Part shown: in pieces, positions 16,478 to 24,279 of the stretch
Position numbering within the stretch: position 1 is the stretch's first letter
Layout: each line of letters begins with the position of its first letter
Notes under the pieces: model-generated
Databases searched by the model: none
Seen by the model: only the letters and a program-made list of their open reading frames with translations
What the model was told of the DNA's origin: nothing
Translations under genes and position numbers: made by a program
Assembly (NCBI RefSeq): GCF_947496385.1
Contig: NZ_CANMCP010000011.1
Span: 1 to 55,644, forward strand
Origin: an uncultured Croceicoccus sp.
GTDB lineage: Bacteria > Pseudomonadota > Alphaproteobacteria > Sphingomonadales > Sphingomonadaceae
DNA length: 55,644 nucleotides
Direction of reading: 5' to 3'

Positions 16478-16935
16478 CCGAGCGGCTGGGTGAGCCAAGC
16501 GGGCGCGAAGCTTTCGAGCGCAGGTTTTCCCAGCACCAGGAACAGGATCGCCACCATCGCGATCATGATCGGCAGGAGCGTGGGAAGCGCGCTGCGCGGA
16601 GCGTAGCGGCCGCGCCGTTCGCTCATCAGCACGACCAAATGCCCGATCCAGGCGTGAAGCGAAACCAGCACGCCGACCGCCAACAGCTTCACGAACATCC
16701 ATAGAGTGAAGGCGCTTGCTAAGAAGATCAGCGCGGTGCCCGCCGCGATGGCGATGATCGCCGCGGGTGTGACGAAATAGGAATAGGCGCGATGCGTCAG
16801 CAGGCGCAACTGACTGTAGCTCGCCTGGTTTTCGCCGATTTCATGCTTGCTCAGCATCAGCGGCAAGCCCACGAGCCCCGCACACCATATGATGAGCGCG
16901 GCGATATGGATCGCCTTGACCAGCGAGAGGATCAT
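16444..16935 (-). CDS. CopD/HemJ-like four-helix membrane protein
   Basis: A 163-residue protein with four hydrophobic helices and conserved polar residues inside them (LVKAIHIAALIIWCAGLVGLPLML, AYSYFVTPAAIIAIAAGTALI, FVKLLAVGVLVSLHAWIGHLVVL). This layout, with a His in helix 1 and H-x-x-I-G-H in helix 3, resembles CopD and HemJ (UPF0093) membrane proteins, linked to copper uptake or protoporphyrinogen oxidation. It lies one base after ctaG, ahead of the oxidase genes, so a role in supplying copper or heme to the oxidase is plausible (inference). Confidence 0.7.
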   Translation of the reverse strand: MILSLVKAIHIAALIIWCAGLVGLPLMLSKHEIGENQASYSQLRLLTHRAYSYFVTPAAIIAIAAGTALIFLASAFTLWMFVKLLAVGVLVSLHAWIGHLVVLMSERRGRYAPRSALPTLLPIMIAMVAILFLVLGKPALESFAPAWLTQPLGHELPVDETPI

Positions 16936-16936
16936 C

Positions 16937-17704
16937 TCAGACGGGGTTCCGGGAGACGACCGGCGCGGGCTGCGCCGCGTTCTGGCGCGCCCACGCGTTT
17001 CGGGCGATCGCAGCCGCGCCGATCGCGAAAGGCGCCATGCCGCCGACCCACATGATCAGTCCGGCAAGCTGCTGATCGGCCAGCGGCGATATTCCCCAGG
17101 ATGGGGCGGCGGCGATGTGAATGCGATAAAGAGGCTCGGTCGCAAAGGTCAGAAGCGCGCTCAGAAAGCCCATCTGAACTGTCCCGCCGAGCAGTCCGCC
17201 GACTGCGCCAACCGCGCTCGCCCGGCAAATGGCCAGCCAGAAGGCGAAAGAGGAAGCAAGGATCGAGAGCTGCATCGTCCAGTACACCAGCATGTCGGCC
17301 AGCGCGGCATCGTAGAGCGAAGGCACGTGCCAGCCCCACAGCACCGCGGTCATGCCGATGGTTGCCGGGCCGACCGGAACGCGCCGTCGAAAGAGCGAGC
17401 GCGCAAGCCGGCTCGATACCTCGCTCTCGCGCATTGCCATGGCGAAGCACAGCGCACCAAGGATCAGCAGCAGATGATGGAGCGAGCGGGCGGAGAAGAG
17501 CGTCACGCTCGCGGCGCACAGAGGCGAGACGAAAGCGATGGCGAGAAGCGCCATTCCGACGGTCGCCAGCCGGTTTCCCGCCCGCAGGCTGAGCGCGAGC
17601 CCGAGGGCCAGAACCGCGAGAAGGGCGGGATCGAAATTCCAGCGCGTCGCGACTTCCGCCAGGCTCGGCGGGCTTCCGCAGTAGCTGCCGGCAAACATTC
17701 GCAT
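16937..17704 (-). CDS. ctaG: CtaG-type cytochrome c oxidase assembly protein (caa3 family)
   Basis: A 255-residue membrane protein with seven predicted helices. Typical caa3_CtaG features are FVSPLCAASVTLFSARSLHHLLLI (H-H after the third helix), VLWGWHVPSLYDAAL and a final YRIHIAAAPSWGISPLADQQLAGLIMWVGGMAP (DQQ-x-G-x-I-M-W). These proteins insert CuB or help mature subunit I in caa3-type oxidases. It leads the minus-strand run ctaG, copD-like; the coxB-coxA/C block follows after the divergent DUF2231 gene. Start ATG 17704. Confidence 0.85.
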   Translation of the reverse strand: MRMFAGSYCGSPPSLAEVATRWNFDPALLAVLALGLALSLRAGNRLATVGMALLAIAFVSPLCAASVTLFSARSLHHLLLILGALCFAMAMRESEVSSRLARSLFRRRVPVGPATIGMTAVLWGWHVPSLYDAALADMLVYWTMQLSILASSFAFWLAICRASAVGAVGGLLGGTVQMGFLSALLTFATEPLYRIHIAAAPSWGISPLADQQLAGLIMWVGGMAPFAIGAAAIARNAWARQNAAQPAPVVSRNPV

Positions 17705-17773
17705 CGCTTCCCCAAATCGAACGGATCAATCTGCCGTGGCCACCTGAAATAGGGGAAGACCCGGCATTTGGGG

Positions 17774-17799
17774 GGAACATAGCTGGCGCGATTGCGGTT
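17774..17799 (+). promoter_or_regulatory. EcfG-like promoter before the NAD(P)-binding protein
   Basis: GGAAC at 17774-17778, 17-base spacer, GGTT at 17796-17799; consensus for alphaproteobacterial EcfG promoters is GGAAC-N16/17-CGTT. It lies 55 bases before the gene start at 17854. Confidence 0.35.
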
Positions 17800-17853
17800 T
17801 GAAAGTCAATCGCAACAATTTTTCCGGTTTGTCCGGCCCAAGGAGTATAAAAA

Positions 17854-18555
17854 TTGAGCCAGAAACGCATCGCAGTGTTCGGCGCCAGCGGAGCCACCGG
17901 TCGCGAAACCGTGAGACACGCCTTGCGCGCTGGGCTGGAGGTGGTCGCGATCGACCGTGCGCTGCCCGACGAGGCCGACCGCATCAACGGCGTGACCTAT
18001 CGGCAGGCGGATGTTCTTCAAGGCGGCCTCGCCGAAGCCATGGAAGGTTGCGACGCGGTGATCTCGACGCTGGGCGTCGGTTTCTCGCCCGGCAACGCCT
18101 TGTCGCCGCCGCCGCTCTATATGGACGGCACGCGCCATATCCTGGACGGGATGGAGGGGGCCGGGATCGACCGCATCGCGGTGATTTCCGCAGCCTTCGT
18201 GATCGATCAGCCCAATCTGCCGACATGGTTCAAGCTGACGGTCGTGCCCGCCCTGCACAACATCCTCGAACAGATGAAGGAAATGGAGGCGCTGCTCGAG
18301 GAACGTCCCGGACTTCGCTGGACCGCGGTACGTCCGGGCTGGCTCATCAATAAGCCCGCCTCGGGCGACCTGCTGGTCGAGGAGGAATTCCTTCCAAAAC
18401 TCGCTTTCCGCTGCCGCATGGGCGATCTCGGCGCCTTTCTGGTCGATTGCGTGCAGAACAATCTTCACATCCGGAAAAAGCCGGCAGTCGGCGCGCCGGA
18501 AGAGGAAAAGTTCGAAAGTCCACTGGCGCTCGGAGAGGAATTCGCCAATTTGTAA
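17854..18555 (+). CDS. NAD(P)-binding oxidoreductase (NmrA/atypical SDR-like)
   Basis: A 233-residue Rossmann protein: RIAVFGASGATGRETVRHALRAG carries the G-x-x-G-x-x-G dinucleotide loop, GVTYRQADVLQ and GCDAVISTLG the following strands, and IDRIAVISAAFV the central strand. LRWTAVRPGWLI is the typical 'RP..L' segment of NmrA-like and biliverdin/flavin reductase-type SDRs. No Y-x3-K catalytic pair is present, so it is an atypical SDR. The start is TTG 17854 with CAAGGAG nine bases upstream. It is divergent from ctaG. Confidence 0.8.
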   Translation: MSQKRIAVFGASGATGRETVRHALRAGLEVVAIDRALPDEADRINGVTYRQADVLQGGLAEAMEGCDAVISTLGVGFSPGNALSPPPLYMDGTRHILDGMEGAGIDRIAVISAAFVIDQPNLPTWFKLTVVPALHNILEQMKEMEALLEERPGLRWTAVRPGWLINKPASGDLLVEEEFLPKLAFRCRMGDLGAFLVDCVQNNLHIRKKPAVGAPEEEKFESPLALGEEFANL

Positions 18556-18726
18556 ACGAGATCGAACTGGCGACTTCTTATACTGACTTAAGATCCGAGC
18601 GGTCGATGTCTAGTTCCGTTGTGGTCATGCTTAGACCAAGGAGCAGACAGTCCGCTACTGATGCTGTGGACGGCTCTCCACCCTCCTGCGGTAATATCGC
18701 GTGGTTGAGCTGGAAGGAGAGTCGAG

Positions 18727-19755
18727 ATGGGCGAAGTCGTTACGATCGGTCTGGATATCGCGAAGTCGGTGTTCAAGGTGCATGGTGTTGGAGCAGGTGG
18801 CGAGGTGCTGATCCGCCGCCGACTGACGCGAGCCAGGATGCTGCCATTCTTCGCGAAGCTGCCGCGGTGTCTCGTCGGCATCGAGGCGTGCAACAACTCA
18901 CACTACTGGGCGCGAGAGCTGACCGCACTGGGTCACGACGTGAAGCTGATGCCGGCGCAGCACGTGAAGCCCTACGTCAAGCGTGGGAAGAACGACGCTG
19001 CCGATGCGGAAGCGATCTGCGAAGCGGTGACCCGGCCGACGATGCGCTTCGTCGCGGTGAAGAGCCCGGAGCAACAGAGCTTGATGATGCTCCACCGTGT
19101 GCGGTTGATGCTGAACCGGCAGCGCACCCAGATCTCGAACGCGATTCGTGCTCATATCTCCGAGTTCGGAGTGGTGGCACCTGTCGGTCGGCTCGGCGTC
19201 GAGCGGCTGCTCGAGGTGGTCGCGGATGCCGGTGATGATCGCGTGCCCGAGGATGCCCGCCTCTGTCTGCAGATGCTGGCAGCCCAGCTGGATGTCGTGA
19301 AGCGGCAAATCCTCGAGAACGATCGGCGTGTGCTCGCCAGCGCGCGGCGGACCGAACTCGGTCGCAGGCTAATGGAGATCCCCGGCGTGGGCCCGCTCCT
19401 TGCGAGTGCGTTCGTTGCCTCGGTTGCCGATCTCAGTGTGTTCAGGACCGGCCGCGACCTGGCGGCTTGGATCGGGCTCGTGCCCAAGCAGAACTCGTCG
19501 GGCGGGAAGGACCGGCTCGGCAGCATCACACGCGCTGGTAACCGATACCTGCGGCAGATGCTGGTGGTCGGAGCGATGGCGGTGATCCGTTACGCACAGC
19601 GTCACGGCACGAAGCGACCTTGGCTGGTGCAGTTGCTTGCTCGCCGCCCCGCCAAGGTCGCCGCGGTAGCGCTCGCGAACAAGAATGGGCGCATGGTCTG
19701 GGCGCTGATGACCAGCGGCGAACATTACCGAGAACCATTGCCGATGGCGGCGTAG
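18727..19755 (+). CDS. IS110-family transposase (DEDD recombinase)
   Basis: A 342-residue transposase. The N-terminal RuvC-like DEDD domain shows D (GLDIAKSVFKVHG), E (GIEACNNSHYWA) and DxxD (KNDAADAEAI). A helical linker follows, then the Tnp_20 domain (IPGVGPLLASAFVASVADLSVFRTGRDLAAWIGLVPKQNSSGGKDRLGSITRAGNRYLR) with the conserved serine in GSITRAG. In this family recombination is directed by a structured bridge RNA from the element. GGAAGGAGAG precedes ATG 18727. The gene looks intact at 342 residues, within the usual 310-420. Confidence 0.95.
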   Translation: MGEVVTIGLDIAKSVFKVHGVGAGGEVLIRRRLTRARMLPFFAKLPRCLVGIEACNNSHYWARELTALGHDVKLMPAQHVKPYVKRGKNDAADAEAICEAVTRPTMRFVAVKSPEQQSLMMLHRVRLMLNRQRTQISNAIRAHISEFGVVAPVGRLGVERLLEVVADAGDDRVPEDARLCLQMLAAQLDVVKRQILENDRRVLASARRTELGRRLMEIPGVGPLLASAFVASVADLSVFRTGRDLAAWIGLVPKQNSSGGKDRLGSITRAGNRYLRQMLVVGAMAVIRYAQRHGTKRPWLVQLLARRPAKVAAVALANKNGRMVWALMTSGEHYREPLPMAA

Positions 19756-20008
19756 AGTTAAGGCGCGGAGCTGCTGCGTCGACGAGGTTGGAAAGGGCAA
19801 AAAGGAGTTGATGCACCAAGCCGGTTGAAACCGCCGGATCGGGAAAACCCATTTTGGGCCGTGGCGCTTCGAGCGCGAGCTATAGGTCGGGACCCGGTTC
19901 GCGCGAAAGGCATCATGGCCAGCGGCGCATGACATAGCCGCAATCAAAGGCCGGACACATGGCCGCCTCGACCAGCGCAGTGCAGAACTTCGAAAATCCC
20001 TTGCCAAC
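19756..20008 (+). ncRNA. Candidate bridge RNA region of the IS1111-type element
   Basis: The 250 bases between transposase stop and right inverted repeat contain no plausible gene but several stem-loops, for example around GGCGCTTCGAGCGC (about 19862-19875) and CCGGTTGAAACCGCCGG (about 19822-19838). In the IS1111 group the long non-coding end is on the 3' side and encodes the bridge RNA. The exact ends are not known. Confidence 0.4.
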
Positions 20009-20032
20009 GGAGGGCCGTCCACACACGGCCCA

Positions 20033-22813
20033 TCATCTGCCATAGCCTGTATCGCTTGACCAAGGACCCCTCGGTCGCGAAGCGACTACCCTGCCAGAAG
20101 AAACCTTCGACGAATAATTCCCGTCCTCGCCCTGTTGTAATAGCAATCCGAGAAAAAATTTTTCCCGCGCATCCTGTTCGTTCGTATGGTCTGCGCCCGA
20201 TGTAAGCCGATGCGTCCTGCGCAATGCTTCCTGAACTTCAGGGCAGTCTCGCCATCTTCGGAAGATGTCGAGCACCTCAGCGGAAGATGGGTGGGAAGGT
20301 TGCCAGAATTCTTCGCCGAACCAGAGTTCCTCGCAAGTTTGGCGGGCCATTTCCTGAAGCTCCAACTTATTGCGAGCGTGGAAGCGCGCGAGCCGGTCCT
20401 GCATTTTCGCATCGGCGATTTGCTCTGGAAGAAGCTCGGCGCGCTGCAATAGGGCTGCGGGTAAGGCAACTCTCCCTTCGGCATCTTTGGTTATGACATG
20501 CCGCTCTTGCTCCAGAATTCCGAGCAGTAGCTGTCGCGCCCTGAAGGTTTCAGCCGCTAATCGTATCGCTTCCGAGTTCGGTTTATGAATGGGTTTGCGC
20601 TTCTCTTCCTCATCTCGATCCTGCTCTTGCGCGCGGACAAAATCACGGCGAGCGGGGTTGGCGATAGGGTCGGTTTCTGTCGACGAACCTGGCCAGGCCT
20701 CGTCGCGGTCGGTCCGGATCACAGGAAACGACTTGCGATTGGAGGCATCCTCAGTGGAGTCAGAAGGAACGGGCACTGGCCGCTTTTTTTCGGTTGTCTG
20801 AACTCGAACCGGGCCTGTTTGTGAACCGAGCGCCTCCGACGCAGCGGGTGATGCGTCGCCCTTTGCAAAAGCCTTTGTTGCACTGTCGCCAGTCTTGACC
20901 GACTGCGCATCGACAATCGACTCCACGCCTTTCGGTATACGATGATCGATGACACGGCTTCGCAAGGTGGGAGTGGCGTGCTCGTCATTTCTCGAAACCA
21001 CCGACGGAATTAAAGGCCCCTCAGACAAGAACTGCGCCATTGGAACCAGTGGTGGTGAGGCTTGAGGTCCTGCCGGCAGGTTGCGGTCACACGCTGCGTG
21101 AAGCTTGGCGACGCTAGCCTTGGATTCTGTTCCGGAGGAGACTGGCGAACGCGGCAATGAGGCCTCAAGTTGAAGCCTGGCCAAGCCCATTTTTGCCGGT
21201 TTCGAGAAGCTTAGAGCCTTCGGAATGGACAGCACCGATACCGAAATGCGGGTCAGAACGCTGTGTTTGGCCGGTGGAGAAATCACGCGCGGTAAAGGCC
21301 CAGACACTGCAATCCGCTGGAACAGTTCCGTAGTCTCGACCTGGGCAGGGCGTGCGGCCTGAAGCCGGTAATCAATCTTGAGCGGTTTTGCTGGAAGCGT
21401 CATCCTTCCGTAAATTGCTGTAGGGAGGGGTGGGATCGTATCGTTCTCCAACGCCTTGAGCTTTAGCGATGGCGGTATGATCGAAACACTGTTCGCGATG
21501 CCAGATGGGAGCGCATCAGAATGCTGCCCGACCTTCGAATCCACAGAAGCATTGTTGTCATTCACCGCGGCGGGTCCGGTTGGGATCGACCATCGAGCAT
21601 CCAGAACCTTCCAAGGACCAGGTCGAGCGTGCAGATCGCTCAAGGTAGCTGAAACGTCCAGGGCCAAGGTCGCGGCACGGTGCAAGCGCTCGACCGCGTC
21701 CGTGGTTTGGGAGACCGTGGCGAGGAGCTTCGCCCTCAGATCTCGCACCGCCCGCACCATACTGTTCCGCATCGCGATGCGATGGTTCGCTTCGTTGACA
21801 GTAGAGCGTTCACCGCGCCTGACCTTGGCGGTCAGTCCCTCGCCCAGATGGGTTTGCGGTATGAAATCGACACCTGCTGCGGCGTACGAGAGATGGGTGA
21901 AGCGCTTCGCTACACCGGCCTTCTCGCAAGCGTGATTGAGCGCTTCGGCCCACAAGAATCGAAGGCGCGAGAACTGTTCCGGGGTATCGAGATCGGTCCT
22001 GAGGTACTTGCCAACAGCCCATTCGCCTTCACCGATCTTGCTCATCGGCCTGAAGGAATAGAGGAAGTGGACGTGCCAGTTTCGCTGATCGCCCTCGGCA
22101 CTCGGCGGATGCAGAACGACCAAATATGGTAGTTGCTGTCGCCCGAATACGTACTCGGCATAGTCGCAAGCCAGTTCGAATTGTTGTTCCGGCGTGAGGT
22201 CATGACACGACTGCATGATGCCGTGGAAAAGCGTTTTCGCGTCCAACGAAACGGTGCGATTGACGCCTTCGGCGACGTCCATTCCAGCCACGATTTCCTC
22301 GAATGTGTCGCCGACATTGCTGGAGATGCAGTCCCTGCCGTCGCCTAGAACATGTGCCCCTTTCATGGCGTAGCGTGCGGCGTCGGCGCCGCGGCCCTGC
22401 TTCGAATTCCGGGCCGAATAGTAGCGTATCCGCTGGAAAACGAAGAGACGTCCGGCCTTATCGGTCAAAGCATGGGAATATCGTGGCAAGGTGCCTCCGG
22501 CGCTGTGCATTGCGACGACGCGATGCAGGACATGACGCGGCACACCCATGCCCTTTTCCTTGCCCCAAGTGGCTTCTCTTGTGACCTTGAAATTGCGGTG
22601 AGGCCGATCCCATTCACGCTGCGCTTCTTTCGTTTCAAGCTCCAGTCGCTTCACGGATTTCACGTGCTGATATTCAGCCCACGCTTCCCGCCGCCACTGC
22701 CGTTCTGCGAGCACCGCATACCGAAGATCGCCGCGCGGCGCAGCGCATTGCCGCCGCTGCTCCGGCGAACCGACAGCCAGGCAATCCAGTTCCGTTTTAG
22801 GCTTTAACTTCAT
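20033..22813 (-). CDS. MobA/MobL-family relaxase
   Basis: A 926-residue mobilization protein. RNWHVHFLYSFRP (H247-V-H249) gives the metal-binding H-x-H followed by Phe/Leu and Arg seen in MobA/MobL (MOBQ) relaxases; VVLHPPSAEGDQ before it and LRFLWAEALNHACEKAG after it also fit. The catalytic tyrosine is probably Y131 or Y132 (RIRYYSARN), though the N-terminus is atypically long. The region 370-760 is low-complexity and proline/serine-rich; the last 150 residues are charged helices. It would nick DNA at oriT for conjugative transfer; a candidate oriT lies just upstream. The stop codon lies at the right end of the IS110 element, so the original C-terminus may have been cut by the insertion. 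Confidence 0.75.
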   Translation of the reverse strand: MKLKPKTELDCLAVGSPEQRRQCAAPRGDLRYAVLAERQWRREAWAEYQHVKSVKRLELETKEAQREWDRPHRNFKVTREATWGKEKGMGVPRHVLHRVVAMHSAGGTLPRYSHALTDKAGRLFVFQRIRYYSARNSKQGRGADAARYAMKGAHVLGDGRDCISSNVGDTFEEIVAGMDVAEGVNRTVSLDAKTLFHGIMQSCHDLTPEQQFELACDYAEYVFGRQQLPYLVVLHPPSAEGDQRNWHVHFLYSFRPMSKIGEGEWAVGKYLRTDLDTPEQFSRLRFLWAEALNHACEKAGVAKRFTHLSYAAAGVDFIPQTHLGEGLTAKVRRGERSTVNEANHRIAMRNSMVRAVRDLRAKLLATVSQTTDAVERLHRAATLALDVSATLSDLHARPGPWKVLDARWSIPTGPAAVNDNNASVDSKVGQHSDALPSGIANSVSIIPPSLKLKALENDTIPPLPTAIYGRMTLPAKPLKIDYRLQAARPAQVETTELFQRIAVSGPLPRVISPPAKHSVLTRISVSVLSIPKALSFSKPAKMGLARLQLEASLPRSPVSSGTESKASVAKLHAACDRNLPAGPQASPPLVPMAQFLSEGPLIPSVVSRNDEHATPTLRSRVIDHRIPKGVESIVDAQSVKTGDSATKAFAKGDASPAASEALGSQTGPVRVQTTEKKRPVPVPSDSTEDASNRKSFPVIRTDRDEAWPGSSTETDPIANPARRDFVRAQEQDRDEEEKRKPIHKPNSEAIRLAAETFRARQLLLGILEQERHVITKDAEGRVALPAALLQRAELLPEQIADAKMQDRLARFHARNKLELQEMARQTCEELWFGEEFWQPSHPSSAEVLDIFRRWRDCPEVQEALRRTHRLTSGADHTNEQDAREKFFLGLLLQQGEDGNYSSKVSSGRVVASRPRGPWSSDTGYGR

Positions 22814-22911
22814 GGGCGGGTTGCATGCGAAAGGCGGGGCGAAGCGGACGCTTAAGTGTGCATCATTTATTTCGCCAAACCCGCCCTACTTTCTCCTTAA
22901 GTGCGCTTAAA
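22814..22911 (+). other. Candidate origin of transfer (oriT)
   Basis: The bases before the relaxase start hold a perfect 9-base inverted repeat (GGGCGGGTT near 22815; AACCCGCCC near 22878) and a nic-like site TAAGTGCGC at 22898-22906, identical to the first nine bases of the RSF1010/MOBQ nic site TAAGTGCGCCCT. A related copy TAAGTGTGC lies at 22853-22861. The nic-like site is also inside a small hairpin, TTAAG-TGCG-CTTAA. Confidence 0.55.
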
Positions 22912-23038
22912 TGGCGGATGGGATTGTCTGTCTCCATCGAGCATTCAGCAACCGTTTTCCCGTTAATGCGGCACGGAAAGCGAACCAACGGGTCCCTGAT
23001 GTTTGGGGTGCCGCTTGTCGGCGATCTATAAAGGGGCA

Positions 23039-23662
23039 ATGAACAACCCTGACCTTGCCAATCCGACGAATGATCTGGGATCGCATATTCGCGATCTTGA
23101 TCGCATGCTCTCAACGCTAGCCGGGATCGAAGCGCGCGCCAGCAAGGTGCAGATCGCACCTGGCGAAGTGGTGTACCGCGACGCGCATGACGCCTACCAC
23201 CACATCACTACAGGCGCCGTGCTTTCCGCTTACGGTGTTTCGGCACATTACGCGCGTCGCCTCGATGGCTTTCTCGCCCTCGACATTCTGAAAGCGTTGA
23301 ACGACGAAAATCTCTTCAACGAATGGAAAGATTCGTTCACGCGGAAAAGGACCGTCGGCGAAGCCTTGCTCTGTTTTTTGGATCGCGCAGCAGCGTTCCT
23401 CGAAGCGAAAGGCCGACACGCAGAATGGCGTCGCAGGTTCGACGCCTACATGAGAAAGACCGAGGGCTTCCTCGCTGCCCTCGATGACGAGAAGCGGGCA
23501 GCGATGCTTCGCAAGCCAGCGACGCGGAAACAGATCTCCATGGTGCGTTACACCTGCGAGTGTCTGCGCCTCGATTTTCCTGCGCTGGAGAATCGCTGGA
23601 TAGCATTCGCATGGCTTCGCGATATCGGAGCCAACCCCCGCTACCGCGAGGTGCATCCGTGA
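23039..23662 (+). CDS. Hypothetical protein A of a three-gene coupled operon
   Basis: A 207-residue soluble protein from ATG 23039, which has AAAGGGG upstream. It shows GAVLSAYGVSAHYARRLDGFLALDILKAL, a helical middle with VGEALLCFLDRAAAFLEAKGRHAEWRRRF, and a C-terminal PATRKQISMVRYTCECLRLDFPAL, which resembles the 'aT.kQ...i..lc..l' segment found in many phage and plasmid proteins. Divergent from the relaxase with the oriT candidate between them. Its stop overlaps the next gene's GTG start (GTGA). Family not recognised. Confidence 0.65.
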   Translation: MNNPDLANPTNDLGSHIRDLDRMLSTLAGIEARASKVQIAPGEVVYRDAHDAYHHITTGAVLSAYGVSAHYARRLDGFLALDILKALNDENLFNEWKDSFTRKRTVGEALLCFLDRAAAFLEAKGRHAEWRRRFDAYMRKTEGFLAALDDEKRAAMLRKPATRKQISMVRYTCECLRLDFPALENRWIAFAWLRDIGANPRYREVHP

Positions 23663-24279
23663 CTGTCACCTGGCGGCGCCCAGATGGCGAGCGCGTGACG
23701 CTTTCCACGCTAGCGGACTTCTCCGTGGCGCTGGAAAATATCGAAGCCGAGACAGCCAAGGCGCGACAAGAAGGGCGCTATACCGACATTGCCCTGCTCA
23801 ACGCCGATTATCAGCAAATTTTCGCGCGGTGGAGAATTTCGCAGCGGGCCGAACTCCAAGCTGACGAGACACATCTTCATCATTCGCTCGAAATCGTCGA
23901 GAAACGCCTTGCATGGTGGCGTGAGCTGTCGGTTACCGACGATTACGACGAGCCGATCGAAGTCTCGAAAGCGCAGATGGCGATCTTTGCCCCGGGGAAG
24001 ATGTCACCTGCAAGCTGGGACGAGGCGAAGGCCGCTATCGCTTGGATGCCCGAGTATCGTCTCCCCGACGATATCGACTTGGTGAGTGGGATCGCCAAAC
24101 TCGAACAGCTTCTTGAAGCGGGCCGGACACTGCAGCCGTTATTCAAAGATTTTATCAGACAGCTCGGCGACACGACTTTCACCGAAACGGGCTGGACGGA
24201 ATTTCGAAAGGAGCGCTGGAATATCTTCGTGCAGGCTGTCCGCACTTACAATGAGATCGCGGAGCGGATCGATGCCTAG
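23659..24279 (+). CDS. Hypothetical protein B of the coupled operon
   Basis: A 206-residue protein starting at GTG 23659 in a GTGA overlap with protein A; the longer upstream frame only mirrors protein A. It opens with a small strand-rich piece (VTVTWRRPDGERVTLSTLADFSVALENIEAETAKARQEGRY) and continues in long amphipathic helices. No catalytic motif or membrane segment. Coupling on both sides suggests that A, B and C are made in fixed proportion and may form a complex (inference). Confidence 0.6.
   Translation: MTVTWRRPDGERVTLSTLADFSVALENIEAETAKARQEGRYTDIALLNADYQQIFARWRISQRAELQADETHLHHSLEIVEKRLAWWRELSVTDDYDEPIEVSKAQMAIFAPGKMSPASWDEAKAAIAWMPEYRLPDDIDLVSGIAKLEQLLEAGRTLQPLFKDFIRQLGDTTFTETGWTEFRKERWNIFVQAVRTYNEIAERIDA

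Larger units (their letters stand above)
18665..20023 (+). mobile_element. IS110-family element, IS1111-type
   Basis: A 15-base inverted repeat with one mismatch (18665-18679 TGTGGACGGCTCTCC; 20009-20023, complement of TGTGGACGGCCCTCC) brackets a transposase gene. IS1111-group elements differ from other IS110 members by such subterminal repeats and a long 3' non-coding end, both seen here. True ends should lie a few bases outside the repeats; the right end reaches the last codons of the relaxase gene. Confidence 0.8.
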
